A DNA stretch of 15,259 bases, from the NCBI GenBank assembly GCA_030917025.1, contig JAUPVN010000107.1:1-15259 (forward strand), read 5' to 3'. Position 1 is the first letter of the stretch. The number at the start of each line of letters is the position of its first letter. The notes under the pieces are model-generated. The model saw only the letters and a list, made by a program, of their open reading frames with translations, did no database searches and had not been told where the DNA came from. Source of the DNA: Patescibacteria group bacterium. Lineage in GTDB: Bacteria; Patescibacteriota; Saccharimonadia; Saccharimonadales; CAIOMD01. The position numbers and the translations under genes are program-made. Positions 7,527 through 14,241 of the stretch are shown piece after piece.

Positions 7527-8270
7527 ATGAAGTACCGTGGACTAATTTTTGATATTGATGAAACAATTATACCAAACGGTGCTTTAAGCATACAATCTAA
7601 GCCAATAATAGACACTTTTGCAAGTTTGCCAAAAGACGTAATCGCTATAGCCGCTACTGGCAGAATGAAACCTTATGCTTTTCCTATAATTAGCTCCTTA
7701 AGCCTTATGCATGACAGCGTAATAGCAAATGGTGCTCAAATAATAGACTCAATATCCGGCCAAACTATATATAACCAGCCACTTTCTTTGGACCAAGTGC
7801 AAAATATTTTAAAAATTTGCAAACCATATAATTATAAACTAGTTATATCCCAAAGCCCCAAAACAAAACATTTAAAATCATATAAAACAGAATCTACTAC
7901 TGCAGTAGTTATACGTAATGCAATAAATAAAGATACGCAATATTTTTTAAAAAAATTTAACAGTTTAAAAAATGTTCATGCATATTCAGGGCCTGCATGG
8001 GGTAATCCAGTTAATTGCGACATTAGCATTGGGCATATAAAAGCAAAAAAGCATGTAGCAATAGAGCTTCTATATAAAAAATATAATTTAAAGCCAGAAG
8101 AAGTTATTGGAGTTGGCGATGGCATTAATGATATTGAACTATTTAACTCCGTAGGCCATAAAATAGCCGTAGCCAATGCAAACCCTAAATTATTAGAAAA
8201 AGCAGATGAAGTAGTGCCCGCTCAACAAGAAAACGGCATTATCACTGTTATTAACAAATACTTTAAATAG
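7527..8270 (+). CDS. HAD-superfamily phosphatase, Cof/IIB type
   Basis: Cytoplasmic haloacid-dehalogenase-type phosphohydrolase of 247 residues, probably acting on small phosphorylated metabolites such as sugar phosphates, nucleotides or cofactor precursors. Motif I is FDIDET (8-13) with nucleophile Asp9 and Asp11; motif II is ATGR (43-46) with Thr44; motif III lysine lies in the 171-175 stretch (IKAKK); motif IV is GVGDGIND (195-202) with Asp198 and Asp202. The cap of about 110 residues between motifs II and III fits the C2B (Cof) type. Motif I has Glu where most members have Gly (DxDGT to DxDET). Promoter evidence predicts a leaderless mRNA. Its 3' end overlaps the convergent NUDIX gene by 8 bases. 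Substrate not predictable. Confidence 0.88.
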   Translation: MKYRGLIFDIDETIIPNGALSIQSKPIIDTFASLPKDVIAIAATGRMKPYAFPIISSLSLMHDSVIANGAQIIDSISGQTIYNQPLSLDQVQNILKICKPYNYKLVISQSPKTKHLKSYKTESTTAVVIRNAINKDTQYFLKKFNSLKNVHAYSGPAWGNPVNCDISIGHIKAKKHVAIELLYKKYNLKPEEVIGVGDGINDIELFNSVGHKIAVANANPKLLEKADEVVPAQQENGIITVINKYFK

Positions 8271-8697
8271 CAGATTTTAAATACTTTAAGGCGGCAACAA
8301 CAGCCTTATCGTCTGGTTGCATAAATTTATACTTAATAATTTGATCTTGCTTTATCCATTTATAATCATCGTGCTCGCTACTAAGCTTAATATCATCGCT
8401 TTTTAGTTTACAAATAAAAAACATACCAATAATTTGATGCGTTATACCATGTATAACTGGGCGCCATTCACCAGAAAACACAATATCACCAACTGTAATT
8501 TTTAAATTAGTTTCTTCTAAAACTTCTCTTTGCAGGGCATCTAAATAATATTCACCAGAATTGACCCTGCCGCCTGGCAAGCCGTATTTACCCGCTTGAG
8601 AGCCGTCTGCCCTTGGAGCTTCTCGCAACACCAAAACTTGATTTTTGCTATTAACAATAATAGCCTTAACCGCCACTTCTATAAAAATATTTTTCAC
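8263..8697 (-). CDS. NUDIX hydrolase
   Basis: A 144-residue single-domain NUDIX protein that would hydrolyse a nucleoside diphosphate linked to another group (damaged dNTPs, NADH, ADP-sugars and the like). The Nudix box is complete: Gly43, Glu49, then REVLEE (57-62) with metal-binding Glu61 and Glu62; the residue after is Asn64 where Gly is typical. The preceding KYGLPGGRV (37-45) is the usual lead-in. The start is GTG at 8697, with an exact TATAAT 7 bases upstream and no Shine-Dalgarno, so a leaderless GTG-start mRNA is implied. The tail KWIKQDQI (113-120) resembles the WxxxxEL region of MutT/NDP-sugar-type members, but the substrate is open. Convergent with and overlapping the HAD gene. Confidence 0.9.
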   Translation of the reverse strand: MKNIFIEVAVKAIIVNSKNQVLVLREAPRADGSQAGKYGLPGGRVNSGEYYLDALQREVLEETNLKITVGDIVFSGEWRPVIHGITHQIIGMFFICKLKSDDIKLSSEHDDYKWIKQDQIIKYKFMQPDDKAVVAALKYLKSAI

Positions 8698-8704
8698 TTA
8701 TTTA

Positions 8705-8710
8705 ATTATA
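8705..8710 (-). promoter_or_regulatory. Consensus -10 box of the NUDIX gene, leaderless configuration
   Basis: The minus strand reads TATAAT followed by the 7-base spacer TAAATAA and the GTG start (8697). This is a perfect -10 hexamer at a distance that puts the transcription start at the start codon. Confidence 0.5.
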
Positions 8711-8757
8711 CGCTCATATAGTATTTTTGGTATTTACTATTTAAGACCAGAGCATTA

Positions 8758-9519
8758 TTGTTAATAGTAGTGGACATACTTAATTTTATACCAGGATACA
8801 ACACAAACATTTTCCTTGCCGGGCGAGAACCAGCTTTCATAATGTTACTATCATTTGTATTAACATACATTATTACCAGAGGATATACTCGTATAGCACG
8901 CCACACTGGTTGGGGCAGCGCATCTTTTGGTGGAGTACATACTCATCATATGGTTTTTGGTCTAGTTTTAGCATTTTCTGCTGGAGCACTACTATTTGCA
9001 TTTACCCCACCCCAAGGGCCATTTTATTTGTTACTAGCCGCAGTATTTGGATGCGGAGCTGCATTAGTATTAGATGAATTTGCACTTATTTTTCATTTAC
9101 AAGATGTGTATTGGGAACAAGAAGGCAGAAAATCTGTTGATGCCGTAGTTTTAGCTATTGTTATAGGTAGTATATTGTTACTTAGAATAACTCCATTTGG
9201 TACAACATACGATGAAGCAGCAACTGGAATTGCTATTGGTGTAGCTATTAACTTACCTATAGTAATTATAGCCGGTTTAAAAGGAAAAATATTCTTTGCA
9301 CTTGTTGGAATATTTATACCACCAATATCTATAATTGCGGCAATACGCATTGCCGAGCCAGATTCTATTTGGGCACACAGGTTTTACAAAAATAACGGCA
9401 ATAAAATTATTAAATCTAAAAAGCGCTATGATTCATACGAAAAAAAATGGCGATCTAAAAAAGAACAGGTTTGGGATTTAATTGGCGGCAAAACCGGACG
9501 CCCAAATATTAACAAATAA
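8758..9519 (+). CDS. Conserved integral membrane protein, function unknown
   Basis: A 253-residue protein with about six hydrophobic segments (roughly 24-42, 65-83, 89-111, 127-145, 154-173, 178-198) and a basic, lysine-rich cytoplasmic tail from about 210. It carries distinctive polar motifs: VHTHHMVFG (60-68), LDEFAL (105-110) and DVYWEQEGRKSVDAV (116-130). The His cluster plus Asp/Glu residues at membrane edges could bind a metal, by inference. I recall similar HHxVxG...LDEFAL...DVYW proteins as uncharacterised membrane proteins of Actinobacteria; I cannot assign a function. The start is uncertain: TTG at 8758 gives the longest frame, GTG at 8770 is an alternative, and neither has a Shine-Dalgarno. 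It diverges from the NUDIX gene across 60 bases and ends 14 bases from the convergent SIS gene. Confidence 0.8.
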   Translation: MLIVVDILNFIPGYNTNIFLAGREPAFIMLLSFVLTYIITRGYTRIARHTGWGSASFGGVHTHHMVFGLVLAFSAGALLFAFTPPQGPFYLLLAAVFGCGAALVLDEFALIFHLQDVYWEQEGRKSVDAVVLAIVIGSILLLRITPFGTTYDEAATGIAIGVAINLPIVIIAGLKGKIFFALVGIFIPPISIIAAIRIAEPDSIWAHRFYKNNGNKIIKSKKRYDSYEKKWRSKKEQVWDLIGGKTGRPNINK

Positions 9520-9533
9520 ATAGCCTTGTTTAA

Positions 9534-10478
9534 TTAAGCTTCTACTATTGGGGTAATTTTAGAATTAAATATTTTTGATATATTGGCAGTATAAGCACCA
9601 ATATTATCTTTAAAATAATGCGGATACGCCTTTTGAATTTGCGCTACAACATAATAACCAATAGCCATCATGGCACCATAATCTGCATCATCTGGTAATG
9701 ATATATGCAAACGGTTTTCTGGTTTGCCCCAAGTATTATTTATTGTACCAAAACTTATAAATAATTCGTCTGATGGCACAACCGTAGTAGCATGAGGCAC
9801 GTATTCGTCTGTTTCTATGTCTCTGGCAATGTTACGGCCAAAAAGTTCTATAAATTTTACCTGCAACATACGTATAATGCCAGAATACTTAGCGGGCACT
9901 ATAAGATAAAATTTATTATAATTTTTAAAATCTGGATAAACAATTTTTGCTGTATTAGATTCTAAGAATTGTTTAATTTTTGTAGGGTCTTCTCCACTTG
10001 CTGCTAATATCATCCCCATATATGTAGAAGTATTATATGTATACGGTTCACGGTTTTTAGGTAATATATATTCATCGTAAATATGATTATTATCTAACTC
10101 ATTATGCGCGGGAGAATTTGGCGTATTAGTTATTAAAGTTACGTGCTTATTAAGCTCTTTTGCGCGGTGTGCAATTATTGGAGCATGTTTACCACCAGAA
10201 GCCGATATTAGCACAACGCCGTCTATTGCAGAGATGTTTTTTAATTTTTCTTCATAATTGCTTTCTGATGCAAAAACGGCGTCAGATTTTTCGAATATTA
10301 TTTTGCCAGTTGCTTCTGCGTTACCAGACCCAACAACTAATGGGTGTTTATACATAGATAAATCTATTTTGGGCAAAGGATTATTTATAAAAAGCTCTAA
10401 AGCGCCTAAAACTGCAATATCTAAATTTGGCATACTATTTAGATCAAACGTATTTAAAATTGATATATTATTTTGCAA
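9534..10478 (-). CDS. SIS-domain sugar-phosphate isomerase-like protein
   Basis: A protein of about 314 residues with a sugar isomerase (SIS) fold. Visible are VVGSGNAEATGK (48-59) at the first strand/phosphate loop, the SASG motif LISASGGKHAP (90-100), ITNTPNSPAHNE (116-127), and REPYTYNTSTYMGMI (143-157). It looks like a relative of bifunctional phosphoglucose/phosphomannose isomerases and archaeal SIS proteins, but I cannot confirm the catalytic pair of those enzymes, so phosphoglucose isomerase activity is only an inference from its place as last gene of the pgl-gnd-zwf operon. There it could supply or drain glucose-6-phosphate. The start is unclear: TTG at 10478 has an AAAGG 12 bases upstream (long), and ATG at codon 16 is an alternative. 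42 bases separate it from zwf. Confidence 0.72.
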   Translation of the reverse strand: MQNNISILNTFDLNSMPNLDIAVLGALELFINNPLPKIDLSMYKHPLVVGSGNAEATGKIIFEKSDAVFASESNYEEKLKNISAIDGVVLISASGGKHAPIIAHRAKELNKHVTLITNTPNSPAHNELDNNHIYDEYILPKNREPYTYNTSTYMGMILAASGEDPTKIKQFLESNTAKIVYPDFKNYNKFYLIVPAKYSGIIRMLQVKFIELFGRNIARDIETDEYVPHATTVVPSDELFISFGTINNTWGKPENRLHISLPDDADYGAMMAIGYYVVAQIQKAYPHYFKDNIGAYTANISKIFNSKITPIVEA

Positions 10479-10520
10479 AATATTATTTAGCCTTTCGTAT
10501 TTTATTAATTATCATGTAAA

Positions 10521-11999
10521 CTATTTTTTAAAATTAGTCGGACAAATATTTAATATATCGGTTTGCCAACTTGACCCTGCCCCCTCAACTAATTCATCTG
10601 CCGCCGCGGGGCCCCAAGAACCGTTGTCGTAAAAAGTAAGAGCGCTTCTATTGTTTGCCCAAGCTTCTATAATTGGGCTTGTTATGCGCCAACTAGCCAA
10701 CACTTCTTGGCTAGTAACAAACAGTGTTTTATCACCTCTTAGCGTATCTGCCAGTACACGCTCATAAGCAGTATATTGAACATCCGATAATTTTTGTTGA
10801 TAACAAAAATCCATTTGTACATGCTGCAGCTCATCCTTAAAGCCGGGTTTTTTAATAGTAAGATCTAAAACAATGCCCTCGTTTGGTTGAATTCTTATTA
10901 CAAGAATATTTTTATGTTTGGGCTTGTTGGGTTTCTGGTAAATAATTGTTATTTCATTAACTTTTTCTGCCAAAGCCTTACCCGTTCTTATAAATACAGG
11001 AACATCGCGCCATCTATCGTTATTTATAGATAATTTAATTGCCGCATAGGTTTCTGTTTGCGATTTAATATCGCCTACTTCTTTGCGATACGTATTATAT
11101 TGGCCCCTAACCGTTTCTACACCCATGTTATCTGCATGTGGCGGTAATATAGAATTTAATATAATCTCTTTTTGTTGGTGTATGCTCTTGGCGTCCATAT
11201 TTTTTGGCTCATCCATAGTGGTAAGCGCTACTAGCTGTAAAAGATGGCTCTGAATAAAATCTCGCATTGCACCCATCTGCTCATAAAATGTAACCCTATT
11301 TTCTATGCCAATAGATTCGGTAGCGGTTATCATAATGTGGCTTATATGCTTAGAGTTAAAGGTTTCTGTAAAGATTGGATTATTAAATCTAAAAGCCAAA
11401 ATATTTTGAACGGTTTCTTTTGCTAAATAATGATCTATTCTATATATTTGTTCTTCTGTAAAAGATTTTTGTAAACGCACTATTAACTCTTTTGCAGATT
11501 GCAAATCATAGCCAAACGGCTTTTCTATAAGCAAACGGCTTTCGTGTGTACCGTGCTGACAACCTTTATTTAAGCCCTGTTCTCCTAGCTTATCTACAAC
11601 AGGCGCAAACATGGCAGATGGAATAGCTAAATAAAAGACACGCAACAAACAAATACCGGTTTTATCTTCTATTGAATCTAGTTTGTCTTTTAATTTTATA
11701 TAGTCTGCGTTATCTATAATATCCATACTAACTATAGAAAGAGATTCTTTAAACCACTGCATGGTACTTTCTTGACACTTGGTTTTACCATCAGACTCTA
11801 CACTTATTTTAATTTTATTTAATATCTCTTCTACGGTTGCTCCAGATCTTGTAACCCCAACTATCTTAGTGTTTAATGGCAGCAAACCATTATTAGCAAG
11901 CATATATAAAGATGGCAACAAATACCTCTTTGCTAAATCACCCGTAATGCCAAAAATTGTTATAATTGCAGGCTGCAAATCTTTAGTAGGCTCAGACAT
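10521..11999 (-). CDS. zwf: Glucose-6-phosphate 1-dehydrogenase
   Basis: Oxidises glucose-6-phosphate to 6-phosphogluconolactone, the entry to the oxidative pentose phosphate pathway. Full length at 492 residues. The nucleotide-binding motif is FGITGDLAKRYLLPSLY (16-32), with Ile-Thr where GASGDLA is usual. EKPFG (159-163) and the substrate signature RIDHYLAKE (187-195) follow, and the general-base His lies in FIQSHLLQL. A C-terminal GSWGP matches the family tail. Its ATG sits directly after the gnd stop (TAG ending at 12000), with an AAGGAAG Shine-Dalgarno inside the end of gnd, so it is translationally coupled to gnd. Cofactor preference (NADP or NAD) is not decided by what I can see. Confidence 0.96.
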   Translation of the reverse strand: MSEPTKDLQPAIITIFGITGDLAKRYLLPSLYMLANNGLLPLNTKIVGVTRSGATVEEILNKIKISVESDGKTKCQESTMQWFKESLSIVSMDIIDNADYIKLKDKLDSIEDKTGICLLRVFYLAIPSAMFAPVVDKLGEQGLNKGCQHGTHESRLLIEKPFGYDLQSAKELIVRLQKSFTEEQIYRIDHYLAKETVQNILAFRFNNPIFTETFNSKHISHIMITATESIGIENRVTFYEQMGAMRDFIQSHLLQLVALTTMDEPKNMDAKSIHQQKEIILNSILPPHADNMGVETVRGQYNTYRKEVGDIKSQTETYAAIKLSINNDRWRDVPVFIRTGKALAEKVNEITIIYQKPNKPKHKNILVIRIQPNEGIVLDLTIKKPGFKDELQHVQMDFCYQQKLSDVQYTAYERVLADTLRGDKTLFVTSQEVLASWRITSPIIEAWANNRSALTFYDNGSWGPAAADELVEGAGSSWQTDILNICPTNFKK

Positions 12000-12899
12000 C
12001 TATTTTTCTTCCTTATTAATAGCGTGCCCACCAAACTTATTACGCATTGCCGCAAGTAATTTAGTAGCAAAATTAGTTTCGCCCTTTTGGCTTTTTAACC
12101 TAACATCAAACGAGGCATCAATTGCGGGTGTTTTAACATTATAGTCTTTGGCAGTTTCTAACGCCCATCTTGCTTCGCCAGATTCTTTAACGTAACCGTC
12201 TATACCGTTTAGATTTGGATTTTCTTCTAAAGCCTTTACAAACAAATCATTTAATAAAGACTGGATTATGCTGCCATGTTGCCAAACTTTACCTGCTTTG
12301 GCTAAATCAATATTTTTAAATGGCCCATCTTTTAACAAATTATAACCTTCTGCATAAGACTCCATTAGCCCGTATTCTATAGCTTTATGAACCATTTTTA
12401 CATAATGCCCGCTGCCGCTTTTACCAAAATATGCCCAACCATTAGGGGGTGCAAGCGCATCAAATATAGGCGATAATTTATTTACCACTTGCTCATCTCC
12501 ACCAACCATCATTGCATAACCTTGCTTTGCGCCTAATATACCTCCGCTAGTACCAACATCAATAAATGTAATTCCTGACTTTTTACAATTTTCGGCTCGC
12601 TTTATAGTAAGCCGGTAATCTGAGTTGCCTCCATCTACTATTACAGAATTTTTTGGCACAACCGCCAAAAGCTCTTCTAGCTCTGCATCTACAAATTGTG
12701 ACGGAATCATAAGCCACAATAAATATACATTGTTACTAATCAAATCTTGCCGGCCTTTACACAATATTACCCCGTTACTTTTGGCATTCTCCTGGGCATC
12801 AATGCTTGGGTCTAGCGCAAACACGCTGTGGCCAGATTCTACAAGGCGTTTAGACATATTGCCACCCATTTTTCCTAAACCAACAAAACCAACTTTCAT
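12000..12899 (-). CDS. gnd: 6-phosphogluconate dehydrogenase, decarboxylating (short form)
   Basis: Converts 6-phosphogluconate to ribulose-5-phosphate and CO2. At 299 residues it is the short form (GntZ/YqeC type), not the roughly 470-residue E. coli type. Seen: the Rossmann motif GFVGLGKMGGNM (4-15), DGGNSDYR (89-96), DVGTSGGILGAKQGYAMMVGG (114-134), and GSGHYVKMVHKAIEYG (162-177). The last holds general base Lys168 and acid Glu175, but the Asn normally following His171 is Lys172. Asp30 at the end of strand 2 (FALDPS) replaces the Asn-Arg-Thr of NADP enzymes, which suggests NAD use (inference). A strong AAAGGAGA precedes the ATG, which overlaps the pgl stop in an ATGA (12896-12899). Confidence 0.94.
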   Translation of the reverse strand: MKVGFVGLGKMGGNMSKRLVESGHSVFALDPSIDAQENAKSNGVILCKGRQDLISNNVYLLWLMIPSQFVDAELEELLAVVPKNSVIVDGGNSDYRLTIKRAENCKKSGITFIDVGTSGGILGAKQGYAMMVGGDEQVVNKLSPIFDALAPPNGWAYFGKSGSGHYVKMVHKAIEYGLMESYAEGYNLLKDGPFKNIDLAKAGKVWQHGSIIQSLLNDLFVKALEENPNLNGIDGYVKESGEARWALETAKDYNVKTPAIDASFDVRLKSQKGETNFATKLLAAMRNKFGGHAINKEEK

Positions 12900-13585
12900 A
12901 TATCTCCTTTTATAGTTATATCTGTAAAAATTGTAAGTTTTTTTACATGTTTTAATATTCTTGCGGGTATCTCATTTACAGAACCTTTATTTATCATACT
13001 TTGTAAAGCTTTAGCTTTTGAATGCCCGCTTACAAATAAAACAACTTCATTAAGATTATTTATTAATTTAGGAGTAGAGGTAATTCGTTGATAATCTGGG
13101 CCAATATAATATCCGTAATAATCTTTGCTATCCATTAAAGGGTTATCTGGCAGCAAACCAGACGTATGGCCATCTGGGCCTAGGCCAAGTTGTCCAATAG
13201 AATAATAACCATGGCTAAGCAAGGTTTTAATGCTATAGTTATATTCCTTAACCGTATCTGTGGCATTATCTTTATTTTTTATTATGGGGTAAACCTGGCA
13301 ATTACTCATATCAAAACCCAAATCCAATAAATGTTGCCAGTTAGAATCGCTGTGGCCCACAGGGCCAAAACGTTCATCTACCAAGCAAACATATAGTTTA
13401 TTTTTATAGGGCCTTAGGTTTAACCTACTTCTTGCTAGTTTAGCTAAACCAACGTTAGAGCCTCCAGACACAAACCAAACAACTTGTTCGCCAATGCTTA
13501 AATGCTCTTTAATTGTATCTGCAATATAATCAGCAACAACATCATAATTATTTTGGGGGATTTCTATAACATTTGTATTTACCAA
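12896..13585 (-). CDS. pgl: 6-phosphogluconolactonase
   Basis: Hydrolyses 6-phosphogluconolactone to 6-phosphogluconate, linking the reactions of Zwf and Gnd encoded downstream. A 229-residue member of the DevB/SOL family (glucosamine-6-P isomerase fold) with FVSGGSNVG (38-46), LVDERFGP (68-75), and the hallmark GLGPDGHTSGLLP (134-146). It is the first gene of the pgl-gnd-zwf-SIS operon. The start is TTG, supported by a strong AAGGGAGA six bases upstream and by the family N-terminus. A TACAAT box at 13606-13611 would give a leader of about 15-20 bases that contains this Shine-Dalgarno, unlike the leaderless promoters elsewhere in the window. The TTG start may lower expression. Confidence 0.93.
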   Translation of the reverse strand: MVNTNVIEIPQNNYDVVADYIADTIKEHLSIGEQVVWFVSGGSNVGLAKLARSRLNLRPYKNKLYVCLVDERFGPVGHSDSNWQHLLDLGFDMSNCQVYPIIKNKDNATDTVKEYNYSIKTLLSHGYYSIGQLGLGPDGHTSGLLPDNPLMDSKDYYGYYIGPDYQRITSTPKLINNLNEVVLFVSGHSKAKALQSMINKGSVNEIPARILKHVKKLTIFTDITIKGDI

Positions 13586-13591
13586 TATTTA

Positions 13592-13611
13592 TCTCCCTTT
13601 TATTTATTGTA
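13592..13611 (-). promoter_or_regulatory. pgl operon -10 box and Shine-Dalgarno that decides a TTG start
   Basis: On the minus strand TACAAT (13606-13611) precedes AAGGGAGA (13592-13599), which lies 6 bases before the TTG at 13585. The strong ribosome-binding site supports TTG as the genuine initiator. The -10 assignment is a guess from similarity to TATAAT. Confidence 0.5.
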
Positions 13612-13676
13612 TATAGTTCTATTTTACCTCTTTTTAAAATAATTGCTTGCATATAAATCACGCATGTTATAAACAT

Positions 13677-13685
13677 TGGTATAAT
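13677..13685 (+). promoter_or_regulatory. Extended -10 promoter of the small 81-residue gene, leaderless configuration
   Basis: TGGTATAAT gives a TGn extended -10 with a perfect TATAAT (13680-13685). The ATG at 13692 follows after 6 bases, with no Shine-Dalgarno. Confidence 0.55.
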
Positions 13686-13691
13686 TACTAT

Positions 13692-13937
13692 ATGCCATTT
13701 AACCATTACGCAAAAATTAAAAGAATATTAAATGAACAACCAAGTGGCTGGTACATAAAAATAATTAACAAACCAACCATTGCAAAAAACTTTAAAGGAG
13801 AAACCATCCAATTCCCATACTATTATCGTATATATAACAGCAAAAACGAGCCAATTAAATACTGCAAGTTCCAACAAATAGACCTTTTAGCCAAAATACT
13901 TGCCGTGCCCACCGAATCACTACCCATAGTAAACTAA
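13692..13937 (+). CDS. Small conserved-looking protein of unknown function
   Basis: An 81-residue basic, aromatic-rich soluble protein: HYAKIKRIL near the start, QPSGWYIK (19-26), then AKNFKGE (34-40), a tyrosine-rich PYYYRIY stretch (44-50), and PIKYCKFQQIDLLAKIL (55-71) with one cysteine. No signal peptide or membrane helix. I believe I have seen similar short proteins in CPR genomes but know no function; the beta-rich middle with Lys/Arg would suit nucleic-acid or ribosome binding, which is speculation. The start at 13692 is chosen over an in-frame TTG at 13647 because a perfect extended -10 box sits 6 bases before it and the TTG frame would cover that promoter. It diverges from the pgl operon across about 106 bases. 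Confidence 0.65.
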   Translation: MPFNHYAKIKRILNEQPSGWYIKIINKPTIAKNFKGETIQFPYYYRIYNSKNEPIKYCKFQQIDLLAKILAVPTESLPIVN

Positions 13938-13977
13938 TGCATTATGAAAATATCTTTTTTAAAGTTAATATTTAATT

Positions 13978-14238
13978 ATGGAAAGTAAAAAACCTATAAC
14001 AGATATATTACACAGTATGCCGGCAGATTTAAATATAGCACTTAATTCTAACAAATCTGCCCTAGAGCGTTGGGAAAGCTTAACCCCACTTGCCCAGAAC
14101 GAATGGATCTGTTGGGTAATAACGCCTAAAAAGCCAGAAACTAGGCAAAATCATATTAATCGAGTAGTTACTGAGCTTATAGCAGGCAAGCGCCGGCCTT
14201 GTTGTTGGCCGGGTTGCACACACCGCAAAAATTTCTAG
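13978..14238 (+). CDS. YdeI/OmpD-associated (OmdA-like) family protein
   Basis: A short (86-residue) soluble protein that resembles the C-terminal OmdA domain of YdeI-family proteins: MPADLNIALNSN (14-25), then ALERWESLTPLAQNEWICW (28-46), and the characteristic PKKPETRQNHINRVV (50-64) followed by AGKRRPCCWPGC (69-80). The end carries a CCxxxCxH cluster (Cys75, Cys76, Cys80, His82) that might bind a metal. Family members are associated with resistance to bacteriocins or cationic peptides, but the biochemical role is unsettled, so I do not assign one. A TAATAT (13966-13971) lies 6 bases before the ATG. It is convergent with the heliorhodopsin gene, with three bases between their stops. Confidence 0.72.
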   Translation: MESKKPITDILHSMPADLNIALNSNKSALERWESLTPLAQNEWICWVITPKKPETRQNHINRVVTELIAGKRRPCCWPGCTHRKNF

Positions 14239-14241
14239 CAA

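Noticed and set aside
11779..12144. 121-codon plus-strand frame opposite zwf/gnd
   Set aside because: It spans two well-identified genes on the other strand and has no family-like motifs; a shadow of zwf and gnd.
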